Assembly: GCA_937873095.1 (NCBI GenBank)
Contig: CALMVI010000139.1
Coordinates: 1 to 36,457, forward strand
Length of the DNA stretch: 36,457 nt
Reading direction: 5' to 3'
Source of the DNA: an uncultured Acetobacteraceae bacterium
GTDB lineage: Bacteria > Pseudomonadota > Alphaproteobacteria > Acetobacterales > Acetobacteraceae
The notes under the pieces were generated by a model. It did not search any database and was not told the DNA's origin. It saw only the letters and a program-made list of their open reading frames with translations. Position 1 is the stretch's first letter, and each line of letters begins with the position of its first letter. Positions 22,498 through 30,873 of the stretch are shown piece by piece. The position numbers and the translations under genes were made by a program.

Positions 22498-23979
22498 ATG
22501 CCAGCGATTGCCGAAACCCTGAACACCGTCCAGTCGGTGGCCGATAGCGGCTACAAGTGGGGTTTTGAGACCGACATCGAAATGGATTTTGCGCCGAAGG
22601 GTCTGAACACGGACATCGTGCGCCTGATTTCCGAACGTAAGGGCGAGCCCGCCTGGCTGCTGGAGTGGCGCCTGCGCGCCTATGCTGCGTGGCTGGAGAT
22701 GGAGGAGCCGGTCTGGGCGCTGCTGAACTTTCCCAAGATCGACTACCAGGATTCGTACTACTACGCCGCGCCGAAGAAGAAGGCCGGGCCGCAATCGCTC
22801 GACGAGGTCGATCCCGAATTGCTGCGCATGTACGAGAAGCTCGGCATCCCGGTGAGCGAGCGCGCGATCCTGGCCGGTGTCGAGGGGACGCAGGCGCGTG
22901 CGCCGATGGCGGTGGATGCGGTGTTCGACAGCGTGTCGGTCGCGACCACGTTCCGCAGCACGCTGGCCAAGTCCGGCGTGATCTTCTGCCCGATCAGCGA
23001 GGCCGTGCGCGACTACCCCGAGCTGGTCCGCAAGTATCTCGGCAGCGTGGTGCCGCCAACCGACAACTACTTTGCCGCACTGAACTCGGCCGTGTTCACC
23101 GACGGCAGCTTCGTCTTCATTCCCAAGGGCGTTGCGTGCCCGATGGAGCTTTCGACCTATTTCCGCATCAATGCGAAGAACACCGGCCAGTTCGAGCGCA
23201 CGCTGATCGTGGCCGAGGAGGGCGCGTCCGTCAGCTACCTCGAAGGCTGCACGGCGCCGATGCGCGACGAGAACCAGCTGCACGCGGCTGTGGTCGAGCT
23301 GGTGGCGCTGGACGATGCCAAGATCAAGTACAGCACGGTGCAGAACTGGTATCCGGGCGACGCCAACGGTCGCGGCGGCATCTACAACTTCGTCACCAAG
23401 CGCGGCGCCTGCCGCGGCGCGCGCAGCAAGATCAGCTGGACGCAGGTCGAGACGGGATCGGCGATCACCTGGAAATACCCGTCCTGCGTGCTGCAGGGCG
23501 AGGGCAGCGTGGGCGAGTTCTACTCGGTGGCGCTGACCAACAACATGCAGCAGGCCGATACTGGCACCAAGATGATCCATATCGGCCGCAACACGACCAG
23601 CACCATCGTGTCGAAGGGCATCTCCGCCGGCCGCAGCAACAACACCTATCGCGGCCTGGTGCGCATCCTGCCGCGCGCGTCCGGCGCGCGGAACCACACG
23701 CAATGCGACAGCCTGCTGATCGGCGACCAGTGCGGCGCGCACACCGTGCCCTACATCGAATGCCGCAACGCCGGCGCCAAGGTGGAGCACGAGGCGACGA
23801 CGTCGAAGATTGCCGAGGACCAGCTGTTCTACTGCCGCCAGCGCGGGCTGTCGGAGGAGGAGGCGGTCGGTATGATCGTCAACGGCTTCTGCCGCGAGGT
23901 GCTGAAGGAGCTGCCGATGGAGTTCGCGGTGGAAGCGCAAAAATTGCTGGCCGTCAGTCTGGAAGGTTCCGTGGGTTAG
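22498..23979 (+). CDS. sufB: SufB, Fe-S cluster scaffold subunit
   Basis: 493-residue core subunit of the SufBC2D scaffold. Conserved text: [19 protein letters not shown], then [40 protein letters not shown], the H-rich [40 protein letters not shown], and C-terminal [20 protein letters not shown]. The Cys in SYLEGCTAP and that near FYCRQRG are in typical SufB positions. Start ATG 22498 has GAGG about 8 bases upstream. Length is usual for the family. Located in the cytoplasm with SufC and SufD, which follow. Confidence 0.97.
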   Translation: MPAIAETLNTVQSVADSGYKWGFETDIEMDFAPKGLNTDIVRLISERKGEPAWLLEWRLRAYAAWLEMEEPVWALLNFPKIDYQDSYYYAAPKKKAGPQSLDEVDPELLRMYEKLGIPVSERAILAGVEGTQARAPMAVDAVFDSVSVATTFRSTLAKSGVIFCPISEAVRDYPELVRKYLGSVVPPTDNYFAALNSAVFTDGSFVFIPKGVACPMELSTYFRINAKNTGQFERTLIVAEEGASVSYLEGCTAPMRDENQLHAAVVELVALDDAKIKYSTVQNWYPGDANGRGGIYNFVTKRGACRGARSKISWTQVETGSAITWKYPSCVLQGEGSVGEFYSVALTNNMQQADTGTKMIHIGRNTTSTIVSKGISAGRSNNTYRGLVRILPRASGARNHTQCDSLLIGDQCGAHTVPYIECRNAGAKVEHEATTSKIAEDQLFYCRQRGLSEEEAVGMIVNGFCREVLKELPMEFAVEAQKLLAVSLEGSVG

Positions 23980-23984
23980 CAACT

Positions 23985-24734
23985 ATGCTCGAGATCAAGA
24001 ATCTTTCCGCGTCCATCGGCGAGAAGCCGATCCTGCGCGGCATCGACCTGACGGTGCCGGACGGGCAAGTGCACGCCATCATGGGCCCCAATGGCTCCGG
24101 TAAATCGACGCTGTCCTACGTGCTGTCCGGCCGCGACGATTTTACCGTCACAGGTGGCACTGCGACGTTCGACGGACAGGATTTGCTGGCGATGGAGCCG
24201 GAAGCGCGCGCGCAGGCCGGGCTTTTCCTGGCATTTCAGGCGCCGGTGGAGTTGCCCGGCGTGGGCAATGCCAATTTCCTGCGCACCGCGTTGAACGCGG
24301 TGCGGCGCGCACGCGGCGAGGACGAGCTGGACGCCGCACAATTCCTCAAACTCGCGCGTGCCGAAGCCAGGCGCTTGCAGATGCCCGACGATATGCTGCG
24401 CCGCAACGTCAATGTCGGGTTTTCCGGCGGCGAGAAGAAGCGCAACGAGGTGCTGCAGATGACCATGCTGCATCCGAAGCTCGCGATCCTGGACGAGACC
24501 GATAGTGGCCTGGATATCGATGCGCTGAAGATCGTGGGCGACGGCGTGAACGCGTTGCGGGCGCCGTCCTTTTCCGCGCTGGTGATCACGCACCACCAGC
24601 GGCTGCTCGACCACATCGTGCCGGACGCCGTGCACGTGCTGGCGCATGGCCGCATCGTGCGCAGCGGCGGCGCCGACCTGGCGCGCGCGCTGGAGGCGCA
24701 GGGCTACGCGCAGGTGATCGCGGAGGCGGCATGA
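23985..24734 (+). CDS. sufC: SufC, Fe-S assembly ATPase
   Basis: 249-residue ABC-type ATPase, the soluble motor of SufBC2D. Walker A GPNGSGKST, signature FSGGEKKRNEV, Walker B AILDETDSGLDID, switch His in VITHHQRLL. The FSGGEKKRNE text, with Lys/Arg instead of Q after GGE, is diagnostic of SufC. It begins at ATG 23985, 5 bases after the sufB stop, without a strong ribosome-binding site of its own, and ends by ATGA overlap with sufD. Confidence 0.97.
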   Translation: MLEIKNLSASIGEKPILRGIDLTVPDGQVHAIMGPNGSGKSTLSYVLSGRDDFTVTGGTATFDGQDLLAMEPEARAQAGLFLAFQAPVELPGVGNANFLRTALNAVRRARGEDELDAAQFLKLARAEARRLQMPDDMLRRNVNVGFSGGEKKRNEVLQMTMLHPKLAILDETDSGLDIDALKIVGDGVNALRAPSFSALVITHHQRLLDHIVPDAVHVLAHGRIVRSGGADLARALEAQGYAQVIAEAA

Positions 24735-26017
24735 GCGGCGCCGTCTCGCTCGTTCCCGCCGCCTCGCCGGCCGACGGGTTCCTGTCGCGCTACGAGGGGC
24801 TGACGCAGCGCCTTCCCGGCATGGCGGAGCCGCGCCGCGCGGCCGCCGACATATTGCGACGCCGCGGACTGCCGCATGTCCGCGAGGAAGGCTGGCGCTA
24901 TACCAACCTGGCCGCCCTGGCCGATGTGCGCTTCCACGAACCGTTGACCGAGGCGAGCGGCTTCGTGCCCGACACCGACCTGCCCGACCTTGACGGGTTC
25001 GACGGGGTTCCACGCTTGGTGTTCCTGCAGGGTCGGTTCAGCGCCGCCGAATCCGTGCTGCCTGACGCCGCGATCGTGCGCTCGTTCGCCGCATCGGCCG
25101 AATTCGGCGTGCTGCCGCAGCCCGAACGCGACCGGCTGGTGGCGCTGAACACCATGCTGGCCGAGGACGGCGCCATCATCGAAGTGCCGGAGGACACCGA
25201 TGCCGGCACGCTGCTTCTGGTCAGCGCGGGCCGCGACATTCATGGAACGCCGATCGCCTTCCATCCGCGCCACACCCTGCGTCTCGCCCGCGGCGCCAGG
25301 CTGACCGTCGTCGAGATCCATTGCGGCGACGGCCAGTACCTCAACAACCCGGTGACCGAGATCACGCTCGCGCTGCACGCGCGGCTGACGCATGTGCGGC
25401 TGCAGAACGAGTCGCCCGAGGCGTTCCATCTGGCGACCATTTACGCCGATGTTGCGGCAGACGCATCCTACGACAGCTTTACGCTGTCGACCGGCGCACG
25501 GCTGGCCCGGGTGGACGTGCATGCGCGGCTGGCGGGAGCGCAGGGCCACGTGGCGATCAACGCGGCACAGCTGCTGCGCGGGCGCCAGCACAGCGACTTC
25601 GCGACGGTCGTCGACCACGACGCACCGGGCTGCGCCTCGCGCCAGACGATCAAGCACGTGCTGGCCGACCACGCGCGCGGCGTGTTCCAGGGCAAGATCG
25701 AGGTGGCGCAGGCGGCGCAGAAGACCGACGGCTACCAGATGAACCAGGCCCTGCTTCTCTCGCCCGATGCCGAGATCGACTGCAAGCCGCAGCTCGAGAT
25801 CTTCGCCGACGACGTGAAATGCAGCCACGGTGCGACCGTGGGCGACCTTGATCCCGACCAGTTCTTCTACCTGATCAGCCGCGGTATTCCGCGGGAGGAG
25901 GCGCGTGCCATGCTGGTGCGTGCGTTCCTGGGCGAGGTGCTGGACATGGTGGAAGACGAACGCGCCCGCGCCATGCTGGACCGGGTGGTCGACGCATGGT
26001 GGACGGTGCCGGTATGA
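24731..26017 (+). CDS. sufD: SufD, Fe-S cluster scaffold subunit
   Basis: 428-residue SufB paralogue completing SufBC2D. The N-terminal part is variable (FLSRYEGLTQRLPG, then WRYTNLAALADVRF); the C-terminal SufBD core is clear: LTHVRLQNESPEAFHLATIY, LLRGRQHSDFATVVDHDAPG, VFQGKIEVAQAAQKTDGYQM, DDVKCSHGATVGDLDPDQFF. The KCSHGAT His/Cys pair sits in the position used by SufD family members at the SufB-SufD interface. It starts at the ATGA overlap with sufC and ends at the ATGA overlap with sufS. Confidence 0.97.
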   Translation: MSGAVSLVPAASPADGFLSRYEGLTQRLPGMAEPRRAAADILRRRGLPHVREEGWRYTNLAALADVRFHEPLTEASGFVPDTDLPDLDGFDGVPRLVFLQGRFSAAESVLPDAAIVRSFAASAEFGVLPQPERDRLVALNTMLAEDGAIIEVPEDTDAGTLLLVSAGRDIHGTPIAFHPRHTLRLARGARLTVVEIHCGDGQYLNNPVTEITLALHARLTHVRLQNESPEAFHLATIYADVAADASYDSFTLSTGARLARVDVHARLAGAQGHVAINAAQLLRGRQHSDFATVVDHDAPGCASRQTIKHVLADHARGVFQGKIEVAQAAQKTDGYQMNQALLLSPDAEIDCKPQLEIFADDVKCSHGATVGDLDPDQFFYLISRGIPREEARAMLVRAFLGEVLDMVEDERARAMLDRVVDAWWTVPV

Positions 26018-27270
26018 ACGCGGAAAGCAAGTTGTCGATGCTGGCGCCAGCGTTCGACGTGGAGCGCGTGCGTCGGGATTTTCCCATCCTGTCGCAGAGC
26101 GTGCACGGGAAAAAGCTGGTGTTCCTCGACAGCGCCGCATCGGCCCAGAAACCGCGCGCGGTGATCGACGCGATGACGCACGCGATGGAGACGCAGTACG
26201 CCAACGTGCATCGCGGCCTGCATTGGATGAGCGAACGCACCTCGGATGCCTATGAAGGCGTGCGCGACAAGGTAGCAGGCCTGCTGAACGCGCCGTCGCG
26301 CGAGGAGATCGTGTTCACCGGCAGCTCCACGGGCGCCATCAACCTCGTCGCCCACAGCTACGGCCGCGGCATCCTCAAGCCCGGCCAGGCGGTGGTGGTG
26401 AGCGAGATGGAGCACCACGCCAATATCGTGCCGTGGCAGATGCTGCGCGACGCGCACGGCATCGAGCTGCGCGTGCTGCCGATCACGGAGGCGGGCGAGC
26501 TCGAAATGGCCGCCCTGCCCGGCCTGCTTGCCGACGGGCGCGTCGGCCTGGTTGCGGTCACCCACATGTCGAACGTGCTGGGCACTTACAACCCCGTGTC
26601 CCGCATCGCGCAACTGGCGCACGAGGCCGGCGCGCTGCTGCTGGTCGATGGCAGCCAAGCAGTGGTACACCGCGCGGTCGACGTGCAGGCGCTGGGTGCC
26701 GATTTCTACGTGTTCACCGGGCACAAGCTGTACGGCCCGACCGGCATCGGCGTGCTGTGGGCGCGCATGGCGCTGCTCGACGCGATGCCGCCTTTCATGG
26801 GCGGCGGTGACATGATCTCGTCGGTCAGCTTCGAACGCTCCAGCTGGGCGAAACCACCCAGCAAGTTCGAGGCCGGCACGCCGGCGATCCTCGAAGCCAT
26901 CGGGCTGGGTGCCGCGATCGACTACGTGCAAGCCATCGGCATGGACGCCATCTCCGCCCACGAGGCCGAGCTGACCGACCATGCGCTGTCGCGGCTGTCG
27001 GCGATCGAGGGTTTGCAGGTCATCGGGCGGGCGCAGGACCGCGGCGGCGTTGTCAGTTTCACGCTGGAGGGCGCGCACGCGCACGACGTCGCCACCCTGC
27101 TGGACCGCAACGGCATCGCCGTGCGCGCGGGCCAGCATTGCGCCGAGCCGCTGATCCGGCGCCTGGGCCTGACCAGCACGACGCGGGCCAGCTTCGGCAT
27201 CTACACCACGCGCGAGGAAATCGACTTCCTGGCCGACACGCTGGTGCGGGTGAAAGGTTTCTTTCAATGA
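26014..27270 (+). CDS. sufS: SufS, cysteine desulfurase (class II)
   Basis: 418-residue PLP enzyme that takes sulfur from cysteine and hands it to the SUF scaffold. N-terminal KKLVFLDSAASAQKPRAVID; PLP Lys238 in FTGHKLYGPTGIG; active-site Cys376 in RAGQHCAEPLIRRLG, the loop typical of class-II (SufS) enzymes; NVHRGLHWMSERTSDAYEGV and SEMEHHANIVPWQ also match. The start is taken at ATG 26014, overlapping the sufD stop; ATG 25996 is in frame but is inside sufD coding sequence. It needs a sulfur acceptor, which here is SufU rather than SufE. Confidence 0.97.
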   Translation: MNAESKLSMLAPAFDVERVRRDFPILSQSVHGKKLVFLDSAASAQKPRAVIDAMTHAMETQYANVHRGLHWMSERTSDAYEGVRDKVAGLLNAPSREEIVFTGSSTGAINLVAHSYGRGILKPGQAVVVSEMEHHANIVPWQMLRDAHGIELRVLPITEAGELEMAALPGLLADGRVGLVAVTHMSNVLGTYNPVSRIAQLAHEAGALLLVDGSQAVVHRAVDVQALGADFYVFTGHKLYGPTGIGVLWARMALLDAMPPFMGGGDMISSVSFERSSWAKPPSKFEAGTPAILEAIGLGAAIDYVQAIGMDAISAHEAELTDHALSRLSAIEGLQVIGRAQDRGGVVSFTLEGAHAHDVATLLDRNGIAVRAGQHCAEPLIRRLGLTSTTRASFGIYTTREEIDFLADTLVRVKGFFQ

Positions 27271-27728
27271 GCGGCGCAGACACGTTCCAGGATGCCCGCA
27301 GTTTGTACCAGGACATCATTCTGGATCGCGGCCGCAACCCGCGTCACATGCATAGGCTTGACCCGTTCGACGCGCGTGCGCAGGGGGAAAACCCGATGTG
27401 CGGCGACCAAATCGAGGTTCGGCTGGGCTTCACGTCGGACGGCAGGGTTGCGGACGCGGCGTTCGAGGGGCGGGGCTGTGCCATCAGCCTTGCCTCGGCC
27501 GACCTGATGGCCGACGTCGTGCGCGGCCGCACGCGCGCCGAGCTGCACGCGCTGGCCGCGGCCTTCGGCACCCTGGCCAGGACGGGCGACGCGCCGTTGG
27601 CCGACGCGGCACTGGACGCACTGCGCCCGCTTTCGGGCGTGTCGGAATACCCGTCGCGGGTGAAATGCGCGACACTGCCCTGGAACGCCCTGCTTGCGGC
27701 GCTCGATGCAGGGCCTGGAGGTGCGTGA
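27267..27728 (+). CDS. sufU: SufU, NifU-like sulfur-transfer/scaffold protein
   Basis: 153-residue IscU-fold protein. The conserved residues are present: Cys and Asp in ENPMCGDQIEV, Cys in EGRGCAISLASADLMADVV, and Cys in RVKCATLPW. The insertion between the second and third motif is that of SufU, which binds zinc and relays sulfur from SufS, rather than of IscU. In SufU systems this replaces SufE. Starts by ATGA overlap with sufS; stop TGA overlaps the sufT start (TGATG). Confidence 0.95.
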   Translation: MSGADTFQDARSLYQDIILDRGRNPRHMHRLDPFDARAQGENPMCGDQIEVRLGFTSDGRVADAAFEGRGCAISLASADLMADVVRGRTRAELHALAAAFGTLARTGDAPLADAALDALRPLSGVSEYPSRVKCATLPWNALLAALDAGPGGA

Positions 27729-28093
27729 TGACTGATCAGCCGCAGGCGGAAGCAGCAGGGGTCTGGACCCCGGACGGCGAAGTGATCGCGCGCCCGGGAG
27801 AAACCGCGCTGCTGGACGCGATCGCCACGATCTACGACCCGGAAATTCCGGTCAACATCTACGAGCTCGGTCTGATCTACGCGGTCGAGATCAGCGATGC
27901 CGGCGCGGTCAAGGTGGAGATGACGCTGACCGCTCCCGGCTGCCCCAGCGCGCAGGAACTGCCGGTGCAGGTGCGCGATGCGGTGCTCGCCGTGCCTGGC
28001 GTGACCGCGGCCGAAGTGGAAACGGTGTGGGACCCGCCCTGGGACCCGAGCCGCATGTCGGACGAAGCCCGCCTAGCGCTCAACATGTTCTAG
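27728..28093 (+). CDS. sufT: SufT-like MIP18/DUF59 Fe-S assembly protein
   Basis: 121-residue MIP18-family protein. Core: LLDAIATIYDPEIPVNIYEL, GLIYAVEISDAG, MTLTAPGCPSAQELPVQVRD, ETVWDPPWDPSRMSDEARL, with the Cys in TAPGCPSAQ and the DPPWDPSRMSDEA ending typical of SUF-associated members. It helps mature Fe-S proteins, by family knowledge. It overlaps sufU by one base. Its TAG stop is part of the left terminal repeat of the 104-bp element that follows, so the element begins within the gene's last codon. Confidence 0.93.
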   Translation: MTDQPQAEAAGVWTPDGEVIARPGETALLDAIATIYDPEIPVNIYELGLIYAVEISDAGAVKVEMTLTAPGCPSAQELPVQVRDAVLAVPGVTAAEVETVWDPPWDPSRMSDEARLALNMF

Positions 28094-28194
28094 AGCATGT
28101 TCCGTTCACTCGTGTTCACTCCACAGGCTCTAGCTCGTTTTGTGCGAGCATCTTCACCCGATCAGACGATTCCGTCTGATCGGGATCTGCTCTA
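28091..28194. repeat. 104-bp hairpin element with terminal inverted repeats, between sufT and sufA
   Basis: TAGAGCA (28091-28097) and TGCTCTA (28188-28194) are perfect 7-bp terminal inverted repeats. Inside are a perfect 12-bp stem, CCCGATCAGACG / CGTCTGATCGGG with ATTC loop (28157-28184), a 5-bp stem GCTCG / CGAGC (28134-28150), and a direct repeat GTTCACTC twice in 28103-28120. It looks like a MITE- or REP-type element of the kind I recall in Acetobacteraceae and relatives. No target-site duplication is evident and no transposase is present. The 12-bp stem could also act as a terminator or processing site that separates sufA from the rest of the operon. Confidence 0.7.
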
Positions 28195-28210
28195 ACCGGA
28201 TCTGCCAGTC

Positions 28211-28582
28211 ATGGACCAGAACGTTTCCAACGCCCCCGCCCGCCCTCGCCGGGCGTTGCCGCCGTTGATGACGCTGTCGGACGCCGCGGCGGCACGGCTG
28301 CGCGCATTGTACGAGCACGGCGACGGCCGCCTGCTGCGCATCAGCGTCAACACCAAGGGCTGCTCGGGCCTCGCCTACGACATGAGCTGGGTTGCCGAAC
28401 CCGGCCCAGGGGACGAAGTGGTGCGCGACCACGACCTGACGGTGCTGGTCGACCGCCGCGCCAGCCTGTTCCTGATCGGCACGGTGATGGATTACGAGCA
28501 AAAGGCGCTGAGCGCCGGCTTCACCTTCACCAACCCGAACGAGAAGGGGCGTTGCGGGTGCGGGGAAAGTTTTCACGTATAA
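28211..28582 (+). CDS. sufA: A-type Fe-S carrier (SufA/ErpA/IscA-like)
   Basis: 123-residue HesB/IscA-family protein that receives Fe-S clusters from SufBC2D and passes them on. Core: LMTLSDAAAARLRALYEHGD, then VNTKGCSGLAYDMSWV, FLIGTVMDYEQKALSAGFTF and NPNEKGRCGCGESFHV. The three conserved cysteines are in KGCSG and GRCGCGESF. It lies on the same strand as the operon but 117 bases downstream of sufT, across the hairpin element, so it may have lower or separate expression. Start ATG 28211. Confidence 0.93.
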   Translation: MDQNVSNAPARPRRALPPLMTLSDAAAARLRALYEHGDGRLLRISVNTKGCSGLAYDMSWVAEPGPGDEVVRDHDLTVLVDRRASLFLIGTVMDYEQKALSAGFTFTNPNEKGRCGCGESFHV

Positions 28583-28586
28583 GATT

Positions 28587-28625
28587 GTTCGAGCATGGCC
28601 AAGAAACGTGGTTCTGCCATCGAAC
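28587..28625. terminator. Bulged hairpin between convergent sufA and a small membrane-protein gene
   Basis: GTTCGA (28587-28592) and, after a 3-base bulge, TGGC pair with GCCATCGAAC (28616-28625). The stem is 10 bp with one bulge and no T-run follows. It is in the right place to end sufA transcripts. Confidence 0.35.
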
Positions 28626-28645
28626 TTACGAGGTTTGTTAAGGCC

Positions 28646-28849
28646 TCAAGGCGCCAGCAAGCGCCAAAGCACGCCGGCGGTTAGCGCAAGGTTCGTTCCA
28701 GCCATCCAGGTCAACACCGCCAGTCGCGTGTCGATTCCAGCCAACCGGCTGTCATAGCCGGCCAGTTCCTCAGCGGGCTTGTCGGCCTTCTCTACGCTCG
28801 CTCCCGCATCGAGAAGAGCGGTTCTAAGCGCTCCCAATTGCATCGCCAT
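28646..28849 (-). CDS. Small coiled-coil protein with C-terminal membrane helix, function unknown
   Basis: 67-residue protein. The N-terminal two-thirds is helical (LGALRTALLDAGASVEKADK, then EELAGYDSRLAGIDTRLAVL) with heptad-like spacing; the C-terminus is one membrane helix ending the protein (MAGTNLALTAGVLWRLLAP), so a tail-anchored topology is likely. The ID-TRLAVL-x-WM-x-GTN-x-AL text resembles small proteins I have seen in alphaproteobacterial genomes, with no known role. ATG 28849 has GAGG about 11 bases upstream; a longer start at 28909 is possible. It lies between convergent sufA and the GNAT gene, on the same strand as the latter but separated by 87 bases. Confidence 0.5.
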   Translation of the reverse strand: MAMQLGALRTALLDAGASVEKADKPAEELAGYDSRLAGIDTRLAVLTWMAGTNLALTAGVLWRLLAP

Positions 28850-28936
28850 CGGTCTCAACCTCGGACTGCCGTCCAGACGCCCGTCAGATCGGCCGATCAG
28901 ACATAACACGTTTTGGCCCGGAAAGCTGCGTCCGTC

Positions 28937-29470
28937 TCAGCCTTCCGCCTCTGCCGCGATCAGGCGCTCGATCGGCTCCCATCGGTAGGCCACCTGCGGC
29001 AGTGTCACGCCTGCGACCCGCGTCTGCCCCTCGGCCGCGGGGCGGCCGCCGAGATGGCGGTAGAACCAGCGGCTCGGGTTGTCGCGCAGCACCCATACGA
29101 ACAGCGAGGCGCAGCCGCGCGCCAGCAGCTGCGTGGCCGAGGCGCGCATCATCGCGCGCCCCACGCCACGGTCGCGCCAGTCGTCCAGCACGTAGAGCGT
29201 CTCGATCTCGGCATCGCCCAGGCCGCGCGTGCGCGGCGGGCCGGCGGTGGTGAACCCGACGATGCGCGGGCCACCGCCCTTGCTCGCCGCGACCATCACC
29301 GTGGCGCCGGACGCGATGGCCGCGCGGTAGTGCAGCGCCATGCGGGTGGGGGATAAGCGCGCGAGATAGTCGTCCGGCAGGATGCCGGGATAGGCGCTGC
29401 GCCAGGCCGCCACGTGCACCGCGCCGATGGCGGTCGCGTCCGTCAGTTCCGCCCGGCGCACGATAATCAA
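28937..29470 (-). CDS. GNAT-family N-acetyltransferase
   Basis: 177-residue acetyl-CoA-dependent acetyltransferase. IIVRRAELTDATAIGAVHVA is the N-terminal strand and helix; AEIETLYVLDDWRDRGVGRA carries the acetyl-CoA-binding V-x-x-x-x-R-x-x-G-x-G/A loop; FVWVLRDNPSRWFYRHLGG is the conserved motif-B region. The substrate is unknown. The start is TTG 29470, overlapping the stop of the RsmB gene (TTGA); GTG 29461 is also possible. The overlap suggests co-translation with the rRNA methyltransferase, but a shared function is not implied by sequence. Confidence 0.82.
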   Translation of the reverse strand: MIIVRRAELTDATAIGAVHVAAWRSAYPGILPDDYLARLSPTRMALHYRAAIASGATVMVAASKGGGPRIVGFTTAGPPRTRGLGDAEIETLYVLDDWRDRGVGRAMMRASATQLLARGCASLFVWVLRDNPSRWFYRHLGGRPAAEGQTRVAGVTLPQVAYRWEPIERLIAAEAEG

Positions 29471-30765
29471 AGGGCGCGCCGCTCCAGCACGGCGGCGAAG
29501 AAACCGTCGGTGCCGTGGCGCGCAGGGGTCAGCACCAGATACGAATCCGGGCAGGGCACGGGCGCCGGCAGCGCCCAGATCGCCGACACCGGCACCACGT
29601 CGTAGCCGGGATGCCGCTCGCAAAAGCCCTCGACCTGCCGCTCGTTTTCGTCCCGCAGCAGGGAGCAGGTCGCATACACCAGCCGACCGCCCGGGCGCAC
29701 CAGGCGCTCGGCCGCATCCAGGATGCGGGCCTGCTTGGGGACGAGCTCGGCAAGGTCGGCTTCGGTCAATCGCAGTCGGCCATCGGGGTTGCGGCGCCAT
29801 GTTCCCGTGCCGGTGCAGGGCGCGTCAACCAGCACCCGATCAAAGCTTTGGGCGCGCCGCTTGGCCCATTTGTCGCCATCCACGGTCAGGTGGCGTTCCA
29901 CGTTGTGCACGCCCGCCCGGCGCAGCCGGCGCACTGCGCCGTCCAGCCGCGCCTCGCTCACGTCGCAGGCGACGACATGGCCGCGGTTCTGCATCATCGC
30001 CGCGATGGCCAGCGTCTTGCCGCCGGCGCCGGCGCACCAGTCGGCAACCCGCATGCCGGGTACAGCACCCGTCAGGTGGGCCACCAGCTGGCTACCCTCG
30101 TCCTGGATCTCGACCGCGCCGGTCTGGAACGCCGGGCCGGAGGTGACCGCACGGCGATGCGCCACGCGCAGCCCCCATGGCGAGTAAGGCGTGGCTTCGG
30201 CCTCGATCCCCTCGGCCAGCAGCGCGGCGCGGGCCTCGTCCAGGGTGGCCTTCAGCAGGTTCACCCGCAGGTCCAGCGGCGCCGGTTCGCCCATCGCGGC
30301 CATCTCCGTCGCCAGCTCGTCGCCGAAGCGGTCCTGCAGGGGGCCGAGGATCCAGTCGGGGATTTCCAGGCGCACCGGCTCTGGCATGCTCGGGTGGTGG
30401 AGCGTGCGTCCGGCGAGCGGGCGCAGCACGTCGCGCTCGGCGGCACCGAGCGGCGCCGGCGCGAACTGGCCGCCGGAAAAGTTCTGCTCCAGCCCGTCCA
30501 TCGTCCAGCCTTCCAGCAGCAGGCTGGCGCCCACCAGCAGCCGGGCTGCAGGACGCGCCCCTGCGCGCGCCAGCCACCAGGTCAGCCGACGCCGCGCGCG
30601 CAGCACGCCCCACACGCGGTCCGACACGGCGCGCCGGTCGCCGGAGCCGATGAACCGGCGGGCGCGGAAGAAATCGTTGGCGACCGCGTCGGCAGGCTTG
30701 CGGGCAGCGGCGTCGACCTCGTCCAGCAGGTCGATGGCGGCGGCAAGGCGGGCGGCGGGGGTCAT
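29467..30765 (-). CDS. RsmB-type rRNA cytosine-5 methyltransferase (NOL1/NOP2/Sun family)
   Basis: 432-residue SAM-dependent RNA m5C methyltransferase. The N-terminal helical part (ARLAAAIDLLDEVDAAARKP) is NusB-like as in RsmB/Sun proteins. The catalytic domain has ADWCAGAGGKTLAIAAMM (SAM-binding), VACDVSEARLDG, the Cys in VDAPCTGTGTWRRNPD and the catalytic Cys in LVYATCSLLRDENE. Target is probably 16S rRNA, though which residue needs comparison with RsmB/RsmF. ATG 30765 is the start; another at 30783 (MCYGCRM) is in frame and less likely. Together with the GNAT gene it forms a two-gene unit. Confidence 0.9.
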   Translation of the reverse strand: MTPAARLAAAIDLLDEVDAAARKPADAVANDFFRARRFIGSGDRRAVSDRVWGVLRARRRLTWWLARAGARPAARLLVGASLLLEGWTMDGLEQNFSGGQFAPAPLGAAERDVLRPLAGRTLHHPSMPEPVRLEIPDWILGPLQDRFGDELATEMAAMGEPAPLDLRVNLLKATLDEARAALLAEGIEAEATPYSPWGLRVAHRRAVTSGPAFQTGAVEIQDEGSQLVAHLTGAVPGMRVADWCAGAGGKTLAIAAMMQNRGHVVACDVSEARLDGAVRRLRRAGVHNVERHLTVDGDKWAKRRAQSFDRVLVDAPCTGTGTWRRNPDGRLRLTEADLAELVPKQARILDAAERLVRPGGRLVYATCSLLRDENERQVEGFCERHPGYDVVPVSAIWALPAPVPCPDSYLVLTPARHGTDGFFAAVLERRAL

Positions 30766-30873
30766 GCGGCAGCCGTAGCACACACCGCCGGACTTGCATC
30801 CGAGGGGCGGGGCACGTGGCGGACCGAGCCGCCCCTAAAGGCGGCGTCGGACGGCGGCTGGCGTGGCGTCGCT

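Noticed and set aside
22665-24734. A long frame suggesting a sufC fused to an N-terminal extension
   Set aside because: The upstream part is an out-of-frame reading of sufB; SufC is full length from ATG 23985.
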